Below are positions 23,701 through 36,900 of a stretch of 64,000 bases of DNA, piece after piece (the first letter of the stretch is position 1; each line of letters starts with the position of its first letter). Source of the stretch: Liolophura sinensis (Eukaryota; Mollusca; Polyplacophora; Chitonida; Chitonidae); the NCBI RefSeq assembly GCF_032854445.1, contig NC_088300.1, positions 26,207,608-26,271,607 of the forward strand, read 5' to 3'. The translations under genes and the position numbers were made by a program. The notes below the pieces were generated by a model that was given only the letters and a program-made list of their open reading frames with translations, was not told the DNA's origin and did no database searches.

Positions 23701-24505
23701 GGCAGGCAGCAACTCGCTTTGAACAATCTGTGTAGAATTGTTGAGCCAAAAGCCACGCCATCAATTAGCTTACCTGTACTCACCTCGTTCTTTGGAAGAA
23801 TTATTTAATTAATGATCCACCAATATAAATTACACATAAAATATAAAATACACATTGTAGTTTGCGTTGCATGTGATACTTTGCTCTTCCTACTGGGCGA
23901 GTGTGTTAACAAAGTTAGTAAAGGTTTTTGAGATCATTATCGACCTAGCACCACCTTTTTTCGGTTAAAAACTGATACAAACTATATTATACAAAGTACT
24001 CTTACAAGTCCAAGAAAACAAGACCGCCACATAAAGATTTAGTCGTCAACAAGGTCATATATCTAAATACTGACCTTCACACGGTCAACACAACACTAAA
24101 CAACCTGTCCAAAACGTCAGCTAACCCAGTCACACAAGAATTTTATTTTGACTTATGACATCTGAAATATTGTTTTAAGACAAATAAAACTAAAGTTGTA
24201 TTACAGCAGTCCTCAAATAAATTTTGTCCTAAATAACCAACAAGTAAAGTCCCGTGTCGTATGTAACCAAGATATCGTCGAGATCGACAAACACAGGTTA
24301 AAGTAGTAATTACTTTTCCTTTTGTTTGAATATCCCACTGGTGACTTCTCCATATATCATTGTATCTGACCTCCCATAGTCAATAAAATGCAGACGCAGA
24401 TAACCTCAACAAACAAACCCTTATAAAATTAGGTGAAGCCAATGACCGTGATGCGACATTTTCACCTCTGTTGGTAAATTGGGGTTGTCAGTTACAGTTG
24501 AGTTT
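23701..24505. other. Intergenic region upstream of the VWA gene, nothing recognised
   Basis: AT-rich sequence without supported genes, adjoining the TATA-type promoter at 24506. Confidence 0.5.
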
Positions 24506-24536
24506 TATATAAGAAGGCTTAATCGTCGATCACAAG
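24506..24536 (+). promoter_or_regulatory. TATA-box core promoter of the VWA gene
   Basis: TATATAAG at 24506-24513 is followed about 25 bases later by an initiator-like TCGATCACAAG. A non-coding exon with a consensus donor follows directly (see next entry). The arrangement predicts a transcription start at roughly 24530-24537. Confidence 0.6.
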
Positions 24537-24603
24537 CCCTCTTTTCCTGACCGTTACTCCTGAGAAGTGGTCTACACCGACCACTCTTTGTTCGGAGGCC
24601 ACG
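24533..24603 (+). other. Predicted non-coding first exon (5' UTR) of the VWA gene
   Basis: This exon starts near the predicted initiation site and ends with CG before the donor GTAAGG at 24604. It would splice to the acceptor ending TTTGCAG at 24899. It contains a perfect 7-bp stem with a 6-base loop (AGTGGTC, TACACC, GACCACT) at 24566-24585. The exon is inferred from signals only. Confidence 0.5.
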
Positions 24604-24915
24604 GTAAGGGGTTCAAATTCATGAATGAGACTTTATTTTTACCGCAGTTTGAATGCAGGCGTATTTTCATCTTTTTGGAAATCATTTTTTCATATGATTA
24701 AGGCGTATAACATAGAGAGAAAAACCAGTGCAACAACCACAGTGTGATCCCACCTGGCAATGTTTTTTTATTTTTATTTTTTTTTAAATTTAAATTGCTC
24801 ATAATAATGTTCTTGTGGTATCTCCCGAAGAGCTTGTTCTATAATACCTAAAATATTGATATTGCCTTTACTTTAAACAACTTCTTGTGTTGTTTGCAGC
24901 ACATACCACAAAATC

Positions 24916-27900
24916 ATGAGAGGCCTCTTTATCCTCACGACACTGGCACTCCTTGCCTCCGGTAAGTACATCGAGGACTTCTGACAGTTTCTCATTTCCA
25001 TTAATGTCTTATTATTATTGAATGTATACATAAAATATGCATGCATGTATACTTAATTGGGTTTTAACGTCGCACCACATAAAGTAAGTAACAAATAAAA
25101 TACCCACCACTACTGCGAGTGTTGGAATATGTCTCTGTCTTTTTTGTTTATATATAATTTGGTCAAGTGAAACTGACATTGAATTGTCTGATCACGATTT
25201 GTCTTCTCAAATGGTGTTTATTTCTGCGTGCGTGTAACTTCAGTTGTTTTTTCTATGTACTATTTTATTTATTCTGTGCTTACATATGCAGCGTAGAATT
25301 GTTTGATATATAATTAGCTCGGTGGCCATCGTTAAATTCGTGACTGAAGAAAAGGTCTGCCTCCCGTTTCGTTTTAAGTTTTAGATTCAGGTTTACCAGG
25401 CACTTTTTTGTTGTAAGGTGCAGTGGTTTCCTCTGGGCTCTGTCCCCTTGCCCCCAGGCTATGTCCGGTTTCCTCCTTTCCTCAACCTGTTATCCTGATT
25501 GCCACCTCATCAGTGAAAAGAAGTGCAGAGCCAGTAGTCTAATAGTTCAAAAAACCAAAAAAATAGATATTTTTGTTCAACGTCGTACTAATGTGGTTTT
25601 GAGAACTCGACAACCATTTTAACGCTGTAATTAGTACAGGCACTAGTCTGATATTTACTAAAAGGCAATAATTTGAGCTGTTCTTTAGAAAACACAGAAA
25701 ATTTGATCTGAATAGCAAATATGAATTTTTGCCAAAATCTCCGGTATAGCCTGGAGGAAATTGTAGTATACCCGCTATAAAATTCAACGCTCACCAAGAA
25801 CCTGACAAAGTTCCTGACTGAAAGCCACAGCCGAGCCAGCGAGAGCCGGGATCCTTCCTATGGCTTCAATGGACATTGGTCAATCGGCCGTGGTGGGACC
25901 CAAACATAAATAAATGGGGGCATGCTTACAATCCTGTCCCCAGCACTTCATGTGATTCTATCGAGATAAAATTGGCAATGATCTCTTAGAGGGGAAAAAT
26001 AAGTCAATGTGACTGCAACATTAATTCTTCATTGCAGGTCAGTCCTTAAGTCTCGGAAGTCGACACGCCAGAGAAGCCAATTTCAGTGAGTTTTACATTA
26101 GTGTTAAAAATTCTTGATTACTGATCGGCTCAACGTCGTCAACCGATATATACCGAATTTGCAAATTTCACTCACACCATCCCATGTGCAGTCTAATGCT
26201 TATTAGTTTTATGACATGTTAGACGTTCTGAATTGCTAATATGACGTGTGGAAGAGTGCCAGGTGAACACTTAAACTGTCATCACGAGGAATTTGGTGAT
26301 GATATGTCAAATCTATGCATTCCAAGATAATGCGGTTAAATAGTGAACTATTGAAACTTGTAATTATTCCATGGAGAATTCAAAAGTTAGGTACATTTAT
26401 AATCAATCAGAGAAAGAGTTTACATATCCTATCAGATTTGTATATTCCGGATTGGAAGTCGGCGTTCTATTTAAACGAAGGCCTAAAAACTTGACAACTT
26501 GTGCAAGTCGTTATTGGTCCTTTGGATCGCCGCAGAAACTTGTGTAAGTTATATGAGAAGTCATACTAAAAGACAATGATATGGCGTGTCGTTCAACAGA
26601 TGAGATGGACTGGAGAGCACATGAGTGTCACATCTCTACAACTGATTTGCATTTTGTTATTCACTCTGTTGGAGCATTAATTTACTTTGGTTTACAAGGT
26701 ATTCAGGCCTTATGAATATACTTCAGTTTTTCACCGGGCGATGTTGATGTCACAAACAGCCTTGTCTCTAAATAATCAGTTATCATTGTGTTGCATTCTC
26801 CTTGGAGTTCGTTGTGTCCTTTTGATTGCTTTAGTAATTTCAAGATGCCCAATTACAATCAATTCCCTCGCATTGGTGGCAGATATCAGAACCAGTTTCT
26901 ACTTGCACAGTACAAGTGCCTTTGTCTCATTAATAAACTACCAACTTACATCAGTGTACCACAGATAAACAGTTTGTCCTCTTCCGTTGTTGTTACCAGC
27001 TTCTTCATCTGTTCCAATCGGTATATATCAACTCTGTGAATTTCCTTTCTATGAAGTGGGGTAAATCGCCCACTTCGGGCGGGTACACGCCATTACAAAT
27101 TTAAATCCTCCCTCTCTGTCTATAAAGCCGACGGATACGCCTTATTGCCGAAACCACGGAGACGCGTCACTTGTTCGTTACGTTCAATATGGAAGAAAGT
27201 TAACAGGGATTTCGTGACGTCAGAGCGTACACAGGTGTGTTCTAGTTCGGGCTACAGAAATAACTTGCGCCTAATAGGCGCCTGAGATTTCACTGTGTTA
27301 ATCCGACAACATAGCAGAGCTTTCGATTACTTTGAAATGCGATATCTGGGCTATTCAATATCACAAAAATAAATATAATCAAGCTCCATTTTTTAAACTT
27401 TGGGTGGGATATACATGGATTTACATGGAGGCTTTTGGCCTAGTCTTGAATTATATTTCAATGATTTGCGTTCTCTGCTGCTTGAGAGCAGCCGAAACCA
27501 AATATCCAGTCAAAACTGAGAGACTTTCAAAAAAGGTAGTCAATAAATGTTCCAATGGAAAAGTAGATAACCTTGCAGTTCCAAACTTCGTTCATAAGAG
27601 CACGGGTTCAAATCGAGCGTTCGTGAATTGTTTATGTCTTTTTGTAAAGAAGTGTGCAGAGTGTTAAGGTTTGTTCGGCACAGATATATAAGGACATCCC
27701 ATATTTATTTATTTATTTACTTATTTGGTTTTTTACGCCGTACTCAAGGATATTTCACTTATACGACGACAGCCAGCATTATGGTGGACATCACATACAT
27801 GAGTTACATATTTTCAGCTATTTGTCCCTATGTGGCCGATCTGGTCCTACTGATGGATGCTTCCAGCAGCATTGGTCCTGTGAATTACGAAAAGATGAAA

Positions 27901-30900
27901 AATTTCCTGAAAGGCGTTGTGTCCCATTTCGACATCGGCGAAGACAGGGTGAGGGTTGGTCTGATTACCTATAATCACGGCGCCATCACGGAGTTCAAAC
28001 TGAATGAGTTTTACTCCACGGCTGAGGTTCTGAACGCCTTTGCAACCATCCAAGGTACCGGAACCGGCACTACCACGCATGCGGCCTTGAACAGGGCACG
28101 TTTGGAACTGTTCACTCCAGAACAAGGTGACCGTCCCGGCGTCCCAAATCTGGCCTTGCTTCTGACAGATGGAAAATCCACAAATCCCGAAAAAACGGCG
28201 ATACAACAGCAACTTCTTAAAGACACAGGTGCGAGAATTTTTGTCGTGGGAATAGGAAATATCGACCCAGAAGAATTGCTTCTGATCGCCAGTGAACCTG
28301 ACGATAAATATTACGCCTATGTGGACACTTTCGACAAGCTGGCCGTTATCCTTGACCACTTCGCTGAAACAGCCTGTGACGGTATGTTCTGATATATTCT
28401 GTTTTCAAACTTTATTTTTGCCAATTATCATACAGGGATAAGAGCGTTTTTTTTACAGTATAGGGTGAATGAATACTATGAATGATAAATTTATAAAATA
28501 CAGAAGCATATCTTTGACATTAAGAATAACGAGGATTTTCGTGATTGCACAAGTATAGGGATAGTCTACAGCCCACCTCAAAAGACATTCAAGCTTTAGA
28601 CTTTTATCTTTGTCAGAGGTCACCCGAGTACCATTTGTACCCACCACTACTGAGGCTTTAACAACAACTACGGAGGCACCCACAACTACAACTACAGAAG
28701 CTCCGACGACACCTGAGGCGCCTACAACAACTACGACTACTGAAACGCCAACAACAACTACGACTACTGAAGCGCCAACAACAACTACGACTACTGAAGC
28801 GCCAACAACAACTACGACTACTGAAGCGCCAACAACAACTACGACTACTGACGCGCCAACAACAACTACGACTTCTGAAGCGCCAACAACAACTACGACT
28901 ACTGAAGCGTCAACAACAACTACAACTACTCAGGCGCCAACAACAACAACGACCACATTAGCGCCGACAACAGCTGCTACATCAACTACACGTACGTACA
29001 AGGCCCATATATGAGTAATCGAATCATTTTTACTTTTAAGAACCTTATGACGAAAACACAGTATAGCCCGTCTTCTGCAATATTACTTAATATTCTTTTA
29101 CTGTCCTCGTGAGTTAATATGACTGCTGTATTGCCTAATTGACGTTAATCCATAATCACTCATTCAAGCTGTCCACGGTGTGTTTCTATCCACAGAAGAG
29201 GTCTGTCCCTATGGTGCTGATATTATACTGCTAATGGATGCTTCCAGTAGTATCGGGCCAGAAAATTATCAGCAAATGAAAGATTTCCTCATGGGCGTGA
29301 TCCAGCATTTCGACATTGCCCAAGACAAAGTCCGCATCGGCCTGATCACTTTCAACTTCGGGGCTCGCTTTGAGTTCTATTTAAATACATATACCACCAA
29401 GGAGGAAATCCTCAAGTCGTTTGACACTATCCAGGACACAAAGACGGGCACTGCCACGAACAGAGCTCTCAAATACGCCAGAGAACAAGGTTTCACTCCA
29501 GAACATGGGGATCGTCCAGACATCCCGAACATCGCTATCTTACTGACCGATGGAAGATCTACGCACCCGAACAAGACAGCTACAGAACAGGCTCTTCTCA
29601 AAGCCACTGGTGTCCACATTTTCTCAATTGGTATCGGATGGACGGACGAAAACGAACTGCGTTTAATTGCCAGCGAACCTAAAGACGTTTATTTTCACTA
29701 CGTAGAGCATTTTGATGGATTGGAAGAGATTTTGGCGGAGTTTCGAGACACGGCTTGCAATGGTGAGTCAAAGCGATATGCTATCTAACACTGAAATATC
29801 CCTTGTAGTTTTCCGGAGCAGTGTAAACATTTGACTTCATGACGCTAGTGTATTTTGGATAGGATGGAACGGTATTACTTCCTCATTAGTTTATGATACG
29901 ATCATCAGCTCACATGTAAAAGTTCTTCTAACAATATTTTTAGCTGGCGTTTTAAAGTCCACGCTTACATTTAGCCTACCTTGTACAAAACGTTACGCAA
30001 TATGTATGATCCCGAACAGTAATGGTAAGTTTTAAGAACATTCATGTTTTTTCGTGGGGGAAAAGCTTTATTCGTCTCGGTAAAAATTCACACCTTAGCC
30101 CTCATTTTGCAGTTCTCAGTACCTATATATGTAGAATATAGAAACAAGTCCTGAATTATTTAGTCCCTATTAAATGTATTCAGTTATTTAATCGTTGTGA
30201 CGTTTGCTTTTGTTTTGTTTTTTGTCCTTCTTTGAATTTTTGTGGATGCTTTACCTTACTGGTACCCTGTAACGTTTTCCAGCGGTTTAACAGACAAATT
30301 AGTTAGCAGTTTTGTCAGTTATGGCAAATTCATTGTACAAAGCCTTACACAACATTTCAGATCCACTGCAGTGATCATACGGTTTCAATAATCGTGATGT
30401 TTTCCCTTGAGAAAAAAAGCGTTGATTCATATTGTTAAGATCTCACGTTGGCCTCATAGCCGTTATTTCCTTTGTAAGGGTATAAATAAGAACCAACTGC
30501 CTTGTTTAACTCTCAGATCACTTATTGGTCTTACACAAGATCAAACAAAGAAACACAAAGAAGCTTGAATAATTTCAATAAAAATATTTGAACAAAATAG
30601 ACAAATAATACGACTGACAATAATTTACAAAACAACACAACTAATTACGAATGACAGTCCGATAAGTGGTTTATCCCCTAACTGCCTGTGAATGCGTATC
30701 TTCTCAAGGCGGACGGGTTGACAATAGAGTCCGTGATGCTGAGCTGTCGATGTATGTTTCACTCCTCGGAAATATACACAAAGTCATTTTCAGGGTAAAC
30801 TGGGACGAAATGTACGTAATCGTACAAAGAGACAATGAGCGATACTAGCTCCAAAATGTCGTTTCCAAAAATAGCAAGTGACGAAACAAACAAGCTCACC

Positions 30901-33900
30901 AAGTGCTCTGTACACAAAATGGAGTACAAATGTCGAATGTTGAATGGCGTGAAAGCGGATATCTCCAAACACAGCAAAATCCTTCACAGTGAACAGCAAA
31001 TGACGGCTCTCTGGACGGTTTGATCGTACACATGTTTACAACACCGATGCATATTTCCAGAATGTGTACCCTATGTACAATGACTCTAAACTCATAAACA
31101 CCAAAGCCTGGAGAACGCTCGACTGAACAGCAGTGCACACTATAACCAACACAGAGTGAAAAATGTAGGTCAGAGACTGACAAAAGTTTCCCTTAAATTT
31201 CAGTTGTTATCCTTGTAATGTTTCTCTTTGTTTTTATGTGTGTACACACTTTAGCTTACCGGTGCCATGTAACGTTTTCCCTGTGTGTAACGGAGAAAAA
31301 TGTATTAGATTAGAAGTTTTGTAAATCATAGGACCTTACACTTTTAAATAGCACTTTACTTTTACATTTTACTCAACTTTACACGAGATTTCTGATCCAT
31401 TATAATAATTTATGTATGTGAATGCTGTCCTTTGTGGAAAAATCTTTAATTGCTTATGGTAAAATGTACATATTGACGTCCTAGTCCATATTCCTTACTT
31501 TGTATTTCTCCGCATGTACATGTAGAAAATAGAAACTCCTGAAGTATCTAAAGCCCATTTAATCTTCATTCATCATTATCATTAATTCTGGCTTTTGTTC
31601 TTTTATTTCTGTGCATGCTTTAGCTTAACACTTTCCACCTGCGTAACAGACATTTTACCTTAAGTTTTATACATTGTAGTCTGTGTATAGTTTATTTGGT
31701 TTAATCTTATCGTGGAATATTAATTTCATCAGACACTGTTAAAAGTGTTATCATGTATTTCTTTATTAAAAGTTAAATTTCTTAAGGTTATGTATAATTA
31801 ATATGAAATAAAGATGAATTCTTCAATTGTTTATCAACTACTTCTTTAACGTACTGTTATTGCCAAACCAGCTGGCATAAACACGCATTGAGCTTATCCC
31901 AAATCAACTATTATTTCAATTTAAGTGATCTGATCGCATCATTTCAAACACTAAACTAACAGTAAGTTATGTGCAGTCATTTTCATACTATACATGAATC
32001 ATTGAAAAGGTTGATTGTTTTATGAATGACTTATAGAAATTACACGACCGAGTATTTCCACGACTGCGTCTCCCGCTCCGCCTGTGCCAACCGTCAATGC
32101 TGTCCAGCGTTACAATGTGAAAAGAGAAGCTGGTAAGAAAAGTTTAAGAAATGCTTTGCACTCCACCATGTTTGAGCTCCAGGGTTAATATTGGTTACAC
32201 AATATGTTTTTATATTCGGGTATTCTTACACTCCATCCGTCGTCAGAGCATAAGGTATACTAAAATCCCCAATCGAGGTCTATGTAGCGTGACGCACACT
32301 TATGTAACAGTTGTTACATGAGTGTATGTACGCGGTATAGACATGGTCTTTCCTGAGGTGTCCTCAGACTGTCTCCCAAAAGAGGGCCCTCCCCCCAGCC
32401 CTCAACCCCAACCCCCACCCCCAAATTGCGAGAATGGAAAACGTTCACAACAAATGGAGGATTAACGGAAGAGATTGTCCTATCCCGCGCCTTATTCAAG
32501 ACACCCATTTCTTGGAATATGCTTGGTTTCGAACGGCGTTTTCAATGTTCACAATCTGCCTGGAGAATGACACTGGATACGTGTGTAAAAGCGTCTACAC
32601 CGCGGCTTTACAGCTGAAACTTTAAAAAATCAAGTAACTTTGTACCGGTGTTAAATTCTTGTATTATTATGGTATTAAAACCTTTGCTGACAAAATTTAA
32701 AGCTTCATTAATGTACAAAACCCTGCGTTGTTCACATCGTATGTGTAGTAAACCACCCGAATACATCCAGAAGAAATAATTTATAATCAGGCGTAATACA
32801 TTTTAATCCAAGACATTTTCTTCACTTTTCCAGCTGACTTATGTCCGTACAAGGCTGACATCATGTTGTTGATGGATGCATCAAGCAGCATTGGACCAGA
32901 AAACTACCAGAAGATGAAGGAGTTCCTCCAAGGTATCGTCCAGTATTTTGACATTGGCGGAGACAAGGTCCGTGTTGGGCTAGTTACTTTCAACTTCGGG
33001 GCTAAGTTCGAGTTTTACCTAGACACGTACCACACCAAAGCCGAAATACTCTCCGCTTTCGCAACCATCCAGGGGACGAAACAAGGGACGGCGACTCATA
33101 GAGCTCTACAGTACGCCAGAACCATGGGGTTCACCGCAGAACATGGGGGCCGGCCTGACGTTCCAGACATCGCCATCCTCCTGACCGACGGTAGATCAAC
33201 TCATCCAGACAAGACGGCTGTGGAGCAAGCTCTTCTTAAATCAACCGGCGCACGTATATTTTCCATCGGCATTGGCTGGACGGATGAGATAGAATTAAGA
33301 CTAGTGGCTAGTGATCCTCAAACCAAGTACTTCCACTACGTCAAAAACTTCGACGGATTGTCTGACATCTTGGGGGAATTTCGCCAGACTGCTTGTAACG
33401 GTAATCACGGCAAAATGACATCTTACACTTAAAAAAAGACCCTGTAAGCTTTCCTAAAACAAGGTCAAATGCCCTTACGACTATGGAAAGATAATAAGCA
33501 TAGCTTTTGTATCAGTCATACATTTTGCTGAATATGTCATTGCTTGTGACAATATTCGTCATCATAATCGTCTTACTGCTCTGTATTACAGAGATCACGC
33601 GCCCGCCCCCCGGAGTTACGTCGCCCAAACCTGCCACAACACTTGCACCAACACCTCCACCATCTCAAGCATGTAAGTTCACCAAGATATAGCATACAAG
33701 CTGGTTAAGGGAATTCACTGACGAACCGTTGACAATATGACGTGACACCTGAGAAGATCGTTTGAAGTCATAATGTTTCCTTGATATCAGATTTTAAAAT
33801 TGATCATTCTATTACTTTTCCTACTGAAGTGGCTGAAAGTTAGGTTTTCGTGGCATCTCGCGTATGATTTATTGGTATTCTTTGTTTTACTTTGACTGTT

Positions 33901-36900
33901 GCTCATCAAGGATGAGATGTCATTTCTTGGGTATGGCGTTCCGGAGAAGCACTAGTATAAATTATGCTGGCTTGTTTCAAGGAAAATCAAGTGGTAACAT
34001 TGCTGAAATAATTACGCCTTAAACAGTCGGTCAATAAAATGAATTCGATGCTTAATGGCATCAAGCTCTGATAGCACAGATTTGGTAATTTGTGGTTTTT
34101 ATATAGTGTACATCGTTTGCAGTCCAGGTATGTCCACATGAAGCCGATGTCTTGATTCTAATGGACGCTTCCAGCAGCATTGGCCCCGAGAACTTCGCCC
34201 TGATGACAGACTTCTTGAAAGGGGTCATCCAACATTTTGACATAGGCCACGACCTTGTCAGAGTCGGTCTCATCACCTTCAACTTCGGAGCTCGCTTCGA
34301 ATTTTTCCTCAACTCCTATTCAACAAAGAGTGAGATTTTGGAAGCTTTCGATCGTCTTGGAGGCACTCAGGTTGGAACGGCTACCCACAGAGCCCTTAAA
34401 ATAGCCAGGGAACAAGGCTTCACAGCAGAACATGGAGACCGAGAAGGAGTGCCCAACATCGCTATACTTGTGACTGATGGCAGATCCACTAAACCCGAGG
34501 AGACAGCGATACAACAAGGCTTATTGAAAGACACAGGAGTCAGGATCTTCTCAATCGGTATAGGTTGGACAGATGAGGAAGAACTGCGCCTAATCGCCAG
34601 TGAACCTAAAGAACGCTACTTCCACTACGTTAAGGACTTCAGCGGATTAGATGACATCTTGAATGACTTCCAAGAGACTGCTTGTAATGGTATGTGAGTC
34701 TAACATGTGTACGCACAATCGACTAATTCTTAACACGTGATTTTTCGCTTTACTGCATCATGGCACATCATGGCTTATATTTATTTATTTATTTGTTGGT
34801 GTTTAACGCCGTACTCAAGAATATATCACTTATACGATGGTGGCTAGTATTAAGATGAGAGGAAACACACGACCAACCACAGGTTAATTGCTGACAGACC
34901 TTCCCGCGTAAGGCCGAAGAGGAAGCCACCATGAGCTGGACTTGAACCCACGGCGCTTTGATGAATAGTTTCAGGTTACGAAAACGTTGGTTTAGGTCTG
35001 TTAATGAAAGGTTAGTGGAAACCTATGTCATCCAGGATGAGACAAACTTTAACATAAATCTAAAAAGAATCAGTCGTCGTTTCTATTAAGTATACAGTGT
35101 CATAAAAGTTAATAATCCTTTCCAACACTTTAAACAAAAACTATACTAGCTTACGATAATAATTTTGTCTAGAACCAGGACCATCTAAGCAGATCAATGC
35201 CATCTAGAAAAATATCGAAAATAAACTTCCATTGACAAGGTGTCACGCATAAAAGGTAAATGTAACCAAGTTGTATATTTTTATTTCCAGAGATGACCCG
35301 GCCACCACCTACACCACCTTCACCTGAAGGTAAATGCCCCACTCTGTGTTATGTTTTTCTTCTACCTTTCTGTAAATGTCTATTTTTAGTGAAACTGTTT
35401 TAGTTCGATGTTTTTGCATGGTGCCAGGTGAAGTAAAGTATGGTTACTGGAAAGATCTTATTGTATGACCTTGTTCATTTTTATTACCTGGATGTTCTAC
35501 GATACAGTTCATTGTGTTGTTATTAAGCGGACTCTGTATGCTTATAGAGCATTGTCATTCATTGGTACTGCAGGGGTCATTTTTCTTTTTTTGCAGTGTG
35601 TCTAACGAAAGGGGATGTAGTTTTCGTTCTGGACACGTCCACAAGTGTTGGTTCTGCTGGACTGTTGAAAGAAAAAGAATTCGTCATTAAGATGCTTTAC
35701 GAGTTTGATATTGGTCCAGACAACGTGCGAGTAGCTCTGATCACTTATAACCAATTCTCGAGAGTAGAGTTCAACCTGGACACACATTCCACTCGTGCGG
35801 ACGTCGTTGCAGCTGTTAATGCCCTTCAGGATATCGCTGTCGGTACGAATACCCACAGAGGCCTGGCTGCCGCCCGGACTGAAGTCTTCGGGACATCTTC
35901 TGATCGGCCGAACGTGCAGAACATCGCAGTGGTGATTACCGACGGAAGATCGCGACTACCAGATCAAACTGCACAAGAAGCATTGGCTTTGAGAGCAACT
36001 GGGGCTAAGGTGTTCGGCATTGGTGTTGGTAACGTCGATCCCAGTGAGATAAGCATCATTGCTTCAGAACCAGACGAGGAGTACGCCTTTCAAGTGGACG
36101 ACTTTGACGCTCTTGCAGCCATCAAGGATGCTGTAATGGACGCAGCTTGCAGTAAGACATGTTTTCTACTCAATCTTAGTGAAAGTTTTTAAATAGTTAT
36201 ATTATATAACTTCATTAGTACACAAATAAGTTTATTTTGAAGGTTATGAATTTAACGCGAGCTACTTTTTGTTAATGAGGAACAATCTGCAAAAAATTAA
36301 TAATTTGACAATTTATTAAAAAAATCATCCAAATGCAATTCTGAGTCGTGCCTCTGGCTTTCTTCTGCTATGCTATTGTCTTGTCTTTCTCAGACCAGTG
36401 CCATAGTGGCGATATGATAATCATCATGGACGCGTCCAGCAGCATCGGCGAGACAGATTACGAGACGATGAAGACCTTCGTCAAAGGTTTCCTCAATTAC
36501 TTTGTCATTGGTGAGGAGCGACTTCGAGTGGGGTTGGTGTCCTATAGCAACTTTCCAAACATCGAGTTCTACCTCAACTCTCACTACAGTCACCAGGAGC
36601 TCTTCGCTGCAGTTGACAGTGCCAAGGATGTCGAAGTCGGGACGAGGACTGACCGCGCACTGGCCGTCGCACGAGACACTATGCTGACAGCGATCAATGG
36701 GAACCGACCAGGGACGCCCGACATGATAATCACTCTCACGGACGGACAGTCACGCCAGCCCGACCTCACCGTCCAGGAGGCCGACCTAATCAAAGCGAAA
36801 GGCATCGCCATGTTCTCTATAGGCATTGGCAAATGGATCAACGACGTAGAGCTGAGGGCTCTGGCGAGTGCCGATGACCACGTCTTCAAGGTGGATGATT

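Noticed and set aside
27847-28359. 170-codon open frame antisense to VWA1 (and similar antisense frames at 29377-29619 and 36590-36976)
   Set aside because: They are shadows of the VWA coding exons, whose codon bias keeps the opposite strand open. No domain is visible.
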